This document shows positions 40,975 through 48,361 of a stretch of 64,000 bases of DNA, piece by piece; position 1 is the first letter of the stretch, and every line of letters begins with the position of its first letter. The stretch comes from Flavobacterium zepuense (GTDB taxonomy: Bacteria > Bacteroidota > Bacteroidia > Flavobacteriales > Flavobacteriaceae), in NCBI RefSeq assembly GCF_007097145.1, contig NZ_VJVZ01000006.1, positions 1 to 64,000 on the forward strand. The letters run 5' to 3'. Under the pieces are notes generated by a model that saw only the letters and a program-made list of their open reading frames with translations, made no database searches and was not told the DNA's origin. The translations under genes and the position numbers were made by a program.

Positions 40975-41559
40975 ATGGCTAATGTTGTAATCCCTGACGC
41001 AGAGTTAGTGCACAATTACATAAACGGAGATGAAAACGCTCTGTCTATACTAATCAAGAGGCACCAATCTAAAATTTACGGTTTTATTTATTCTAAAGTT
41101 ACCGATAGGGATATCTCTGATGATATCTTTCAGGATACTTTTATCAAAGTAATAAAAACGTTGAAATCTAACTCGTATAACGAAGAAGGTAAATTTCTTC
41201 CGTGGGTAATGCGTATATCGCACAATCTTATTGTAGACCACTTTAGGAGGAACAAAAAGATGCCCATGCACCGCGAGACTGAGGAGTTTTCTATCTTTTC
41301 TATCATGACCGATAATAGCCCTAACATTGAGAACAGGATTATTACAGAGCAGGTAGAGAATGATTTGCAACGACTTATCGAAGAACTTCCGGATGACCAG
41401 AAAGAGGTACTGCAAATGCGTATTTACCAGGATCTTAGTTTTAAAGAAATAGCTGATTTAACGGGTGTTAGCATTAATACTGCCCTTGGTCGTATGCGTT
41501 ACGCCCTTATGAATTTGAGAAAAGTAATAGAGAAGAATAAAATTATTTTAACCAATTAG
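40975..41559 (+). CDS. ECF-type RNA polymerase sigma factor
   Basis: A 194-residue sigma-70-family factor of ECF type. Region 2 (about residues 25-95) contains DISDDIFQDTFIKVIKTL and LPWVMRISHNLIVDHFRRN, and region 4 (about 130-190) has LQRLIEELPDDQKEVLQMRIYQDLSFKEIADLTG with the helix-turn-helix IADLTGVSINTALGRMRYAL. There is no sigma-1.1/1.2 region. It is followed by a 47-residue gene rather than a conventional anti-sigma factor, so control is likely by synthesis or by an unlinked partner. Confidence 0.93.
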   Translation: MANVVIPDAELVHNYINGDENALSILIKRHQSKIYGFIYSKVTDRDISDDIFQDTFIKVIKTLKSNSYNEEGKFLPWVMRISHNLIVDHFRRNKKMPMHRETEEFSIFSIMTDNSPNIENRIITEQVENDLQRLIEELPDDQKEVLQMRIYQDLSFKEIADLTGVSINTALGRMRYALMNLRKVIEKNKIILTN

Positions 41560-41617
41560 GCAATATTGGGGTTTGCTTAGCGTTCTATGTAATGTAACAA
41601 CAAAACATTAAAGCTAA

Positions 41618-41761
41618 ATGGCAAAACTTTACTCTAAAAAACCCATAGCAACGCCTACAATGCTACCTAAACAAGAAACAATTGATTTTTTGCTTAACTA
41701 TTCTAAAGCACTTAAAATAGTTAAAACACAAAACGGTACTTACGAGAACATTGCTAACTAA
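41618..41761 (+). CDS. 47-residue protein downstream of the ECF sigma gene
   Basis: A small open frame from ATG 41618 to TAA 41759-41761, encoding 47 residues starting MAKLYSKKPIATPTMLPKQE and ending TYENIAN. It has a basic, Pro/Thr-rich start and a helical middle (TIDFLLNYSKALKIVK). It begins 58 bp after the sigma stop and is directly followed by a strong hairpin terminator (41772-41802), so it is the last gene of the sigma transcript. It is too short for a membrane anti-sigma factor but could bind the sigma factor or another target. Coding status is supported by the in-frame stop position and operon layout, not by homology. Confidence 0.65.
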   Translation: MAKLYSKKPIATPTMLPKQETIDFLLNYSKALKIVKTQNGTYENIAN

Positions 41762-41771
41762 TGTAGTATAG

Positions 41772-41802
41772 CCTCCCTTATTTTTTAAGGGAGGTTTTTT
41801 TA
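41772..41802 (+). terminator. Strong terminator of the sigma-factor operon
   Basis: CCTCCCTTA (41772-41780) pairs with TAAGGGAGG (41786-41794), loop TTTTT, followed by a 7-T tract. It lies between the 47-residue gene and the convergent nth; the nth stop codon lies inside the left arm. Confidence 0.85.
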
Positions 41803-42443
41803 TTATATTCGTCCAGCACTGATTTTCTTCCTATCGAAGCCGTAATAATATCCTTTTCTAAATTCCAACCCCGTGCCGGCGAGTACTGCCTGCCATACCA
41901 AATAATTTGCAGGTGCAGTTCGTTCCACAAGTCTATTGGAAACAGCTTTTTGGCATCATTCTCTGTTTGCACCACATTTTTACCGTCACTTAAACCCCAG
42001 CGGTACATAAGCCTGTGTATGTGCGTATCTACCGGAAAGGTCGGTATGCTAAACGCCTGTGCCAATACCACACTTGCCGTTTTGTGGCCTACGCCGGGTA
42101 GGGCTTCCAGGTCTTCAAAATTATCAGGGACTTCTCCATTGTGTTTATCCAGTAAAATTTGTGATAAGCCATGTATGGCCTTTGCCTTTGCGGGCGACAA
42201 ACCTACCGGACGTATAATGTCCTGAATTTCGTCTATGCGCAGCTTAACCATCATTTTGGGGTTATCGGCACGTTCAAATAATAGAGGAGTAATTTGGTTT
42301 ACACGAACATCGGTACTTTGGGCACTCATTAACACCGCAATAAGCAGGGTGTAAGGGTCTTTATGATCTAACGGAACGGGTATGGTAGGGTAAATTTCCT
42401 GTAGGGTTTTTATAACAAACTTTGCCATTTGCGCTTTGGTCAT
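41778..42443 (-). CDS. nth: Endonuclease III-like DNA glycosylase lacking the FeS-cluster cysteines
   Basis: A 221-residue base-excision-repair glycosylase/AP-lyase. The start is set at ATG 42443 (MTKAQMAKFV), supported by a -7 box at 42464-42471; the frame upstream is open but would overlap that promoter. The helix-hairpin-helix contains catalytic Lys in ALPGVGHKTASVVL near residue 119 and catalytic Asp in FPVDTHIHR near 137. The C-terminal region, where the [4Fe-4S] cluster is normally bound by four Cys, reads WYGRQYSPARGWNLEKDIITASIG and has none. It is convergent with the sigma operon and divergent from bcp by 33 bp. Confidence 0.9.
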   Translation of the reverse strand: MTKAQMAKFVIKTLQEIYPTIPVPLDHKDPYTLLIAVLMSAQSTDVRVNQITPLLFERADNPKMMVKLRIDEIQDIIRPVGLSPAKAKAIHGLSQILLDKHNGEVPDNFEDLEALPGVGHKTASVVLAQAFSIPTFPVDTHIHRLMYRWGLSDGKNVVQTENDAKKLFPIDLWNELHLQIIWYGRQYSPARGWNLEKDIITASIGRKSVLDEYNKKTSLKK

Positions 42444-42463
42444 TTTGTTTACTTTTATGGTAA

Positions 42464-42471
42464 CAAATATA
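42464..42471 (-). promoter_or_regulatory. Bacteroidetes -7 box for nth
   Basis: On the minus strand this reads TATATTTG, 20 bp before the nth ATG at 42443. It fixes the start: the longer open frame would run through the promoter. The same 33-bp gap must hold the bcp promoter on the other strand. Confidence 0.6.
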
Positions 42472-42476
42472 CAGCT

Positions 42477-42932
42477 ATGACAACACTTACCAAAGGCGGT
42501 AAAGCACCTCAGTTTACAGGAACCGACGAAACCGGCAAAACACATACATTATCAGATTATAAAGGTAAAAAGCTGGTGGTGTTCTTTTACCCAAAAGCCG
42601 ACACTCCCGGTTGTACTGCCGAAGCCTGCGACCTGCGCGACAACTATCACTTTTTACAGGCGCAGGGTTACGAACTGCTTGGTGTTAGCGCCGATAACCA
42701 AAAGAAACAGGCAAAGTTTAAGGAAAAATACAGCCTGCCTTTCCCTTTAATTGCAGATGAAGATAAAGCTGTGATAAATGCATTTGGCGTTTGGGGACCT
42801 AAAAAGTTTATGGGCCGTTTGTTTGACGGTATTCACCGTACTACTTTTCTAATTGATGAAAATGGTGTCATTGAGGAGGTTATTACCGATGTAAAAACTA
42901 AGGCACATGCTGCCCAAATATTAAATAAGTAG
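42477..42932 (+). CDS. bcp: Thioredoxin-dependent peroxiredoxin Bcp
   Basis: A 151-residue Bcp-type peroxiredoxin. I chose ATG 42477 (MTTLTKGGK); an upstream in-frame start at 42429 would overlap nth. The peroxidatic and resolving Cys lie five residues apart in DTPGCTAEACDLRD (near residues 44 and 49). FFYPKA precedes them and a GRLFDGIHRTTFLIDENG block is in the C-terminal half. It reduces organic peroxides with thioredoxin. It is divergent from nth and precedes the PAS-LuxR gene by 61 bp. Confidence 0.92.
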   Translation: MTTLTKGGKAPQFTGTDETGKTHTLSDYKGKKLVVFFYPKADTPGCTAEACDLRDNYHFLQAQGYELLGVSADNQKKQAKFKEKYSLPFPLIADEDKAVINAFGVWGPKKFMGRLFDGIHRTTFLIDENGVIEEVITDVKTKAHAAQILNK

Positions 42933-42993
42933 TAAATTGTAAGAATTTGCTTTTTAAATTTTATAATTTCGCGCATCAAACCAAGCTCTGGGT

Positions 42994-43746
42994 ATGGATG
43001 TTTATAAAGAATTACGTAAGATTTGGGATACTATAAGCAAGGATTACGAAGGTAAAAACGCCTCCTTTGATATTAAGGTACACAAAAAACTGCTTGATAT
43101 ATTTCAGGTGGGCGACTACTTTTACTATATGGTAAATGTACGTAAGTCGGTTTTAGAGATGGTAAGCCCGGAAATGGAAAAAGTTTTGGGCTATCCTTTA
43201 GAGAATATGACCCTTGATTTTCTGGTAAGCCTTATGCACCCCGAAGACCTGCCATTCTTCCTGAATTTTGAAGTGGCTGTTGGTAAGTTTTTAGGAAGCC
43301 GTAAAGGCGAAGAGCTTTTTAAGTATAAAATCCAATATGATTTTAGGGCAAGAAGGTCAGATGGCAACTACATTAAAATTTTACACCAATATATTGTTAT
43401 CCAAAAGAATGATACTGATGTGCTTACTTTTGCCGTGGATACTGATATTACCAATTTAAAAAAGGAAAATAAGCCAACGCTTTCGTTTATTGGTATGGAT
43501 GGCGAACCCAGCTACCATAACGTAAATGTGGATAACGTATTTAAACCTACCAACCATATTTTTACCAGGCGTGAGCGTGAAATTATAAAAGCACTGGCCA
43601 GTGGCATGAGTAGTTTAGAAATTGCCCAGTCATTAAACATTAGCCGCCATACGGTTGACTCCCACCGTAAGAACATGCTAAAGAAAACCGAAGCTAAATC
43701 AACCAATGAGGTAATTCAGATTGCCTTTAAAAACGGGTGGGTGTAA
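42994..43746 (+). CDS. PAS-LuxR type transcriptional regulator
   Basis: A 250-residue protein. Residues 25-155 form a PAS-like sensory domain (YFYYMVNVRKSVLEMVSPEMEKVLGYPLE ... DFLVSLMHPEDLPFF). Residues 185-250 are a LuxR/GerE helix-turn-helix (FTRREREIIKALASGMSSLEIAQSLNISRHTVDSHRKNMLKKT). No receiver domain or phosphorylatable Asp is evident, so the signal probably enters through the PAS fold. It is preceded by bcp and faces a lipoprotein gene, leaving 1 bp between their stops. Target genes unknown. Confidence 0.87.
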   Translation: MDVYKELRKIWDTISKDYEGKNASFDIKVHKKLLDIFQVGDYFYYMVNVRKSVLEMVSPEMEKVLGYPLENMTLDFLVSLMHPEDLPFFLNFEVAVGKFLGSRKGEELFKYKIQYDFRARRSDGNYIKILHQYIVIQKNDTDVLTFAVDTDITNLKKENKPTLSFIGMDGEPSYHNVNVDNVFKPTNHIFTRREREIIKALASGMSSLEIAQSLNISRHTVDSHRKNMLKKTEAKSTNEVIQIAFKNGWV

Positions 43747-43747
43747 A

Positions 43748-44236
43748 TTAGCACCCGCATTCGCCGTAAAAGGTTTTCTCAATAGTTTTACCGTCATTGT
43801 CAGTAAGCTTCAGCGTACCGGTTTTGCGGGATGATTCAGCACCATTTTTACCCTTATCTTCAACTTTTAGAATTAACTCATAATCAGGATTATCGTAGGT
43901 AGAAATGCTGTGCAGGCTATCAATTTCCTGGTGGTTTATCTCGGCAAATTTGGTCATTACACCGTTTATTTTTACATAAGAAGTAGAAGAGTTATTATTT
44001 AGGTAGATAAATTTACCCGCCTTAAAATCAATAGAATCGTTAGAAAAACTACAGGCACAACCCTCAATATCGGCAGGTATTTCGGTAAAGCTGCTTATAA
44101 ACAGCATAGCGGGTTGTTTAGGCTCTGGATTGGCACTTGCAAATGCTATTGTTTTTGGTTCTTGCTGCTGGCAGGAAATAAGCAATAATACAGCTGCAAT
44201 ATAAGAGTAGGGGTGTAGAGTAAAGTTACTAATCAT
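43748..44236 (-). CDS. Lipoprotein of unknown function with C-terminal CGC
   Basis: A 162-residue lipoprotein. Start set at ATG 44236 (MISNFTLHPYSYIAAV); the upstream frame is open but not hydrophobic-signal-like. Lipobox VLLLISC gives the lipid Cys near residue 22. The mature protein has two Cys pairs (CAC near 60 and CGC at the C-terminus), which may form disulfides or bind a metal. No family recognised. It is convergent with the PAS-LuxR gene (1 bp apart) and stands alone. Confidence 0.75.
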   Translation of the reverse strand: MISNFTLHPYSYIAAVLLLISCQQQEPKTIAFASANPEPKQPAMLFISSFTEIPADIEGCACSFSNDSIDFKAGKFIYLNNNSSTSYVKINGVMTKFAEINHQEIDSLHSISTYDNPDYELILKVEDKGKNGAESSRKTGTLKLTDNDGKTIEKTFYGECGC

Positions 44237-44370
44237 ATCAACTAAATTTTTGTAATATTTTTGTAAGACAAAATAATTACGAATATATAATTTTTGTTGA
44301 TACAACCAAAAAACTAATACCATAAAATGCAGGTGTTTAATATATTACTGTAACCTTACATTTTTGGCAA

Positions 44371-44397
44371 ATAAAAAAGGCAGCGATGTGCTGCCTT
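44371..44397 (-). terminator. Terminator of the 489-residue unknown gene
   Basis: On the minus strand AAGGCAGC-loop-GCTGCCTT (44397-44390 with 44384-44377) is followed by a T-tract and lies 28 bp past the stop of the minus-strand gene at 44425-45894. Confidence 0.8.
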
Positions 44398-44424
44398 AGT
44401 ATGTGTTTTTATTTAATCAGAATA

Positions 44425-45894
44425 TTATTCCTGCTCTGCAACCACTTTTTTAGGGTCGTAACCAAAAAGCTGGTTGTGCTTAATAACTTCGGCAATACCG
44501 GCAGGCAGCATCTGTTCCCAGCCTGTTTTACCTTTGTTTATCATTTTAAGCACCTCGCGGGAGAAGATATCCAGGTTGGCAGTGTCTACTTCAGATATAT
44601 CTATAACCTTACCGTTAAATTTAAAGAACTTGTAAAGCTCTTTCATACGTGGGTGCACCTTAAGGTTTTCGGAGTCGATAACCTCGCCGTTCTCATCTTT
44701 CATAGGGTATAAGTACACTTTAAGGTCGCGGTAAAATAATTTACCAAACGCCTCCAATATACCACCACTAAGGTGACGGTAATATTTTTCATCAAAAATA
44801 TCAATAAGGTTGCTCACACCCATAGCAAGCCCCATACGTGCTTTAGTATAGCTGCTAAAGTATTCTACCACCTTATAGTATTCCTGAAAGTTAGATATCA
44901 TAACGGTTTGGCCAAGAGAGCATAGCAATTCGGCACGGTCCATAAAATCGCGTTCATCAATATCGCCTTCGGCACGAAGGTTAGAGAGGGTAATTTCAAA
45001 AACTACAAGGGTTTTTTCGCGGTCTACCTTATTCTCTTCAAGGAACATTTTATATGATTTCTCATACATATCCATATTTACCTTTGTAACCGGCCTAAAA
45101 CTTCCCCTAAGGGCAAGTATGTTCTTTTTATACAATACTGCCGCAGGTAAAACGTTATGCCCCTGCGGATCGAACATTACGGCATCCGTCATACCGTTTT
45201 TAACCAGTTGCAGGCTCATCAGCCTGTTATCTACATCGGCAAATCGCGGGCCTGCAAAGTTAATGGTATCAATTTCAAGCTGGTCTTTATCAAGGTGGTC
45301 ATAAAGATAGCGCAGCAGCTTTTTAGGGTCGTTATACTTGTAAAAAGCACCGTATATAAGGTTTACACCAAGTATACCCAGGGTTTCCTGTTGCAGTTTG
45401 GCATCATTTTCTTTAAAGCGTATGTGCAGGGTAATCTCATTATAATCTTCATCCGGCTCTACCTGGTATTTAATACCCACCCAGCCGTGGCCTTTAAATT
45501 GCTTGGCAAAATCTATAGTTGCTACTGTATTGGCGTAGCTAAAAAATACCTTGCTTGGGTGCTTTTCGCGCTTAAGCCTATTCTCCATAATGCGAACCTC
45601 ATGGCTAAGCATTTTTTTAAGGCGGCTTTCGGTAACGTAGCGGCCGTCTTCCTCGGTACCGTATATCGCATCGCTAAAATCTTTATCGTAAGCCGACATC
45701 GCCTTGGCTATCGTGCCTGATGACCCGCCAGAGCGAAAGAAATGGCGCACTGTTTCCTGTCCTGCACCAATCTCGGCAAAGGTACCGTAGATATTCTCAT
45801 TAAGGTTTATGCGCAGCGCCTTGTCTTTTACGGAAGGCACGTGGGCAATCATTCTGTCGCCTTTAAGAGTAATGTCGTCGTCATTTAATTTCAT
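44425..45894 (-). CDS. Conserved protein of unknown function (often mislabelled)
   Basis: A 489-residue soluble protein. A family pattern is visible: NENIYGTFAEIGAGQETVRHFFR near residue 32, GGSSGTIAKAMSAYDKDFSDAIYG near 56, PRFADVDNRLMSL near 220 and VMFDPQGHNVLPAAVLYKKNILALRGSFRP near 245. I recall relatives being carried in databases as TonB-dependent receptors or nicotinate-nucleotide adenylyltransferases. It has neither a signal peptide and barrel nor an adenylyltransferase motif, so I leave function open. It stands alone with its own terminator, divergent from the MBL gene. Confidence 0.78.
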   Translation of the reverse strand: MKLNDDDITLKGDRMIAHVPSVKDKALRINLNENIYGTFAEIGAGQETVRHFFRSGGSSGTIAKAMSAYDKDFSDAIYGTEEDGRYVTESRLKKMLSHEVRIMENRLKREKHPSKVFFSYANTVATIDFAKQFKGHGWVGIKYQVEPDEDYNEITLHIRFKENDAKLQQETLGILGVNLIYGAFYKYNDPKKLLRYLYDHLDKDQLEIDTINFAGPRFADVDNRLMSLQLVKNGMTDAVMFDPQGHNVLPAAVLYKKNILALRGSFRPVTKVNMDMYEKSYKMFLEENKVDREKTLVVFEITLSNLRAEGDIDERDFMDRAELLCSLGQTVMISNFQEYYKVVEYFSSYTKARMGLAMGVSNLIDIFDEKYYRHLSGGILEAFGKLFYRDLKVYLYPMKDENGEVIDSENLKVHPRMKELYKFFKFNGKVIDISEVDTANLDIFSREVLKMINKGKTGWEQMLPAGIAEVIKHNQLFGYDPKKVVAEQE

Positions 45895-45954
45895 AGCAGT
45901 GCAAGATATGTTGCAAAGTTAGGAAAACACTGCATTTTATAAAACAAATAATAC

Positions 45955-45962
45955 TATTTTTG
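45955..45962 (+). promoter_or_regulatory. Bacteroidetes -7 box of the MBL gene
   Basis: TATTTTTG (TAnnTTTG) at 45955-45962 lies 18 bp before the TTG start at 45981. It overlaps the alternative in-frame TTG at 45960, which therefore cannot be translated from this transcript. Confidence 0.5.
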
Positions 45963-45980
45963 TGTAAAAAATATATTATT

Positions 45981-46745
45981 TTGAAGGTTTGGTTTTTAGG
46001 TACGGGAACTTCGCAGGGCATACCGGTAATAGGCAGCACGCATCCGGTAAGTTTAAGTAGCGATCATAAAGATAAGCGCCTGCGTGTATCGGTTTGGATA
46101 CACTGGGAAAACTACTCGTATGTAATAGATTGCGGGCCAGATTTCCGCCAGCAGATGCTTACCTCAAAATGCCCAAAACTTGATGGTATTTTGTACACCC
46201 ATGAGCATGCCGACCACACGGCCGGCCTGGACGATATACGCCCGTTTTTCTTTAAACAGGGTGATATACCTATTTATGCCCATAATAGGGTAATAGAAAG
46301 CCTTAAAAAGCGTTTTGATTATATATTTCAGGAAGTGGATAAATATCCTGGGGTGCCCACGGTAAAAATAAATAAGGTGGTTAACGGGCAGCCGTTTACC
46401 ATAGGCAATAAAACTGTAATGCCTATAGAGGTAATGCATGGTAATTTGCCAATATTAGGATACCGCATAGGTGACTTTGCCTACCTTACCGATGTTAAAA
46501 CGGTTGAGCCTGCAGAACAGGAAAAGCTGAAGGGGCTTAAGGTTTTAGTGGTTAGCGCATTAAGGCATGAGCCGCACAATTCGCACTTTAACCTTGAGGA
46601 AGCTTTACACTTTATAAAAACCATTAACCCTGAGAGGGCTTACCTAACACACATTAGCCATATGATGGGTTTTCATGAAGAAGTGCAGGAAATATTGCCA
46701 AAAAATGTATTTTTGGCCTACGATAATTTAGAGATCACCATATAA
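45981..46745 (+). CDS. MBL-fold metal-dependent phosphodiesterase (PhnP/cyclic-phosphate type)
   Basis: A 254-residue MBL-fold hydrolase. The start is TTG at 45981 (MKVWFLGTGTSQGIP); a further in-frame TTG at 45960 lies inside the -7 box at 45955-45962, so it cannot be used from that promoter. The metal site is THEHADH near residue 73, with His in MHGNLPILG near 153 and DVKTVEP near 169. SHFNLEEALHFI and YLTHISHMM follow. Such proteins hydrolyse phosphodiesters, as PhnP cleaves 5-phosphoribosyl 1,2-cyclic phosphate. The exact substrate is open. It lies 8 bp before the next gene. Confidence 0.87.
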   Translation: MKVWFLGTGTSQGIPVIGSTHPVSLSSDHKDKRLRVSVWIHWENYSYVIDCGPDFRQQMLTSKCPKLDGILYTHEHADHTAGLDDIRPFFFKQGDIPIYAHNRVIESLKKRFDYIFQEVDKYPGVPTVKINKVVNGQPFTIGNKTVMPIEVMHGNLPILGYRIGDFAYLTDVKTVEPAEQEKLKGLKVLVVSALRHEPHNSHFNLEEALHFIKTINPERAYLTHISHMMGFHEEVQEILPKNVFLAYDNLEITI

Positions 46746-46753
46746 ACCATACA

Positions 46754-47254
46754 ATGAAAAAGAACCTTTATTTGTACCTTTTTATTTTTGCATTACTTAT
46801 TAATGTTTTTACCTATATGTATTTTACCCAGACTTTAAAGCATGAGGGAGAGCGTATAGTAAAAGTTCAGGAAAAGGTAAAAAAGACAAGGGACAGTTTA
46901 ACTGCCGATACCGATAAACGCAGGGTTAGCGACTATTTTACCATTGAGAATGATGCCAACGCCAGGGATTATTTTAAAGGCCAGGATATAGATGCTATTG
47001 CCATTAAAGTAAGAGATGGTATTTATGCACAAAACGCCAATACCAAAGGCAACCCGTTAGTGCAGTACCCTGCAATGGATAACAGGCCTTTTACCGTTAG
47101 CAAAATTAAAATACTAAACCACAGGTGGATAATTGTAGATTTTAGCAATGGCCTGCGCTGGGGCGAAGCGCTTTTAAAATATTTTGTTGAAGACGACGGT
47201 AAAATTACCTACGAAACAGTAGATACTACACTGTTTAATTTTGTTCCGTATTAA
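46754..47254 (+). CDS. Conserved-looking single-span membrane protein of unknown function
   Basis: A 166-residue protein with one N-terminal hydrophobic helix (about residues 5-22), then a helical, charged segment and a C-terminal beta-rich domain of about 85 residues with ILNHRWIIVDFSNG and RWGEALLKYFVEDDG. No family recognised. It lies 8 bp after the MBL gene and 38 bp before a lipoprotein gene, so may be in the same transcript. Anchored in the inner membrane with a periplasmic domain is the most likely topology. Confidence 0.72.
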   Translation: MKKNLYLYLFIFALLINVFTYMYFTQTLKHEGERIVKVQEKVKKTRDSLTADTDKRRVSDYFTIENDANARDYFKGQDIDAIAIKVRDGIYAQNANTKGNPLVQYPAMDNRPFTVSKIKILNHRWIIVDFSNGLRWGEALLKYFVEDDGKITYETVDTTLFNFVPY

Positions 47255-47292
47255 TATTTTGGTAATTTAGTATCATAATTACTCCCCAACTT

Positions 47293-47781
47293 ATGAAAAG
47301 ACAGGTTTTACTTATCGCTGCGGCCTGCTGCCTTTTTTCGTGCGACTATATTATGAAAAGTCAGGAACAGAAGGACAGCGAAGCTAAAACCGCTAAAAAG
47401 GTTGTAATAGGCAACGATAAAGATGAAATGGGCTGTGTAAAATCGGCCGGTTACAGGTGGTCGTACATTACTAAAGAGTGCATAAGGCCTATAGAGGAGG
47501 GCTACCGCTTAAATTCTATCGCACAGTTAGAAGGCGAAAGCAGCCTGCAAAGTGTTTTTGTACTTTTTGAGGAGGATGGCGACCGTGCCGAATTGTTTTT
47601 CCCTAACCAGGGAAAATCTCTACTGCTTAAAAAAGATTCTAAAAACGGGCCGTATAAAGATGCACACTGGCAATTACAGTCTAACAAAGGCTACAAGCTT
47701 ATAAAAGACGGACAGTTGCTTTATGCGGGTGCCGCCGTACAGGAAGGCCAGATTACAGGAGACGATAAAGAAGAAAGTTAA
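47293..47781 (+). CDS. Small lipoprotein of unknown function
   Basis: A 162-residue lipoprotein with lipobox AACCLFSC; the lipid Cys is near residue 17. The mature part begins with a charged linker, followed by a C-terminal domain with GCVKSAGYRWSYITKECIRP, including two Cys that could form a disulfide. No family recognised. It follows the 46754 gene by 38 bp and ends just before a clear terminator at 47806-47832, so it probably closes that short operon. Confidence 0.74.
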   Translation: MKRQVLLIAAACCLFSCDYIMKSQEQKDSEAKTAKKVVIGNDKDEMGCVKSAGYRWSYITKECIRPIEEGYRLNSIAQLEGESSLQSVFVLFEEDGDRAELFFPNQGKSLLLKKDSKNGPYKDAHWQLQSNKGYKLIKDGQLLYAGAAVQEGQITGDDKEES

Positions 47782-47805
47782 TCTTTTTTAAATATAAAAT
47801 AATGT

Positions 47806-47838
47806 AAGAGCTGCCTGTAATGGGCGGCTCTTGTTGCT
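47806..47838 (+). terminator. Hairpin terminator after the lipoprotein gene
   Basis: AAGAGCTGCC (47806-47815) pairs with GGCGGCTCTT (47823-47832) with one G-U pair, loop of 7 bases. The T-rich tail is interrupted (GTTGCTTTT). Confidence 0.7.
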
Positions 47839-47892
47839 TTTAACTATCATGTTTTGTAAGTTTTATCATTTCTTTGGGTTTAGATTATGATG

Positions 47893-47930
47893 CCCCTAAC
47901 ACATGTTTAAAGGTATTAGGGGTAAATTTG
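47893..47930 (+). promoter_or_regulatory. -7 box with hairpin-like inverted repeat before the STAS-like gene
   Basis: CCCCTAA (47893-47899) is an inverted repeat of TTAGGGG (47916-47922) with a 16-base spacer, immediately followed by TAAATTTG (47923-47930), a -7 box. The position suggests an operator at the promoter; the gene starts at 47959. Regulator unknown. Confidence 0.45.
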
Positions 47931-47958
47931 AGTTATAACTAATTAAAAATCAATAGTC

Positions 47959-48333
47959 ATGATAACTCAAATAACTGATGTGCCTAACAATATGGTGGCT
48001 TTTAAAGCCGATGGCGAAGTTACCAAAGAAGATTTTGAGCTTGTAAAAACCCAGGTGGCCGATCTTGTTGAAGATACAGGTAAACTAAACTACCTGCTGT
48101 TTTTAGATAACTCCCCTAAAGATTTTACACTGGGCGCGTGGCTGCAGGATGCGCTGCTTGGTATCAGCAATATTACTAAGTGGAACCGTGCGGCAATCAT
48201 ATCCGACTCAGATACCGTAATAAAATTTACCGATGCTTTTAGCAAAGTAATGCCCGGAGAGTTTAAAGGCTACCCTAAAGCCGAATACGAGAGGGCAGTA
48301 GACTGGGTTTCAGAAAAAACCGATGCGGCATAA
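47959..48333 (+). CDS. STAS/SpoIIAA-like small protein
   Basis: A 124-residue protein with the beta-alpha repeat pattern of the SpoIIAA-like/STAS family: FKADGEVTKEDFELVKTQV near residue 16, YLLFLDNSPKDFTLGAWLQD near 48 and RAAIISDSDTVIKFTDAFSKVMPGEFKGYP near 77. In other bacteria such proteins are found in stress settings; ligand or partner is unknown. It is followed after 28 bp by a pyridoxamine-oxidase-like gene, probably co-transcribed from the -7 box at 47923. Confidence 0.83.
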   Translation: MITQITDVPNNMVAFKADGEVTKEDFELVKTQVADLVEDTGKLNYLLFLDNSPKDFTLGAWLQDALLGISNITKWNRAAIISDSDTVIKFTDAFSKVMPGEFKGYPKAEYERAVDWVSEKTDAA

Positions 48334-48361
48334 ATTACAAACAACCTAAATAATAAATACG

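Noticed and set aside
42444..42545. 34-codon upstream extension of nth
   Set aside because: It crosses the divergent bcp start region and the nth -7 box; the sequence (MCFAGFVGSCKLRCF) is unlike the family.
45157..45720. Plus-strand 187-codon frame in the 489-residue gene
   Set aside because: Shadow; the minus-strand frame has a terminator and a family-like pattern.
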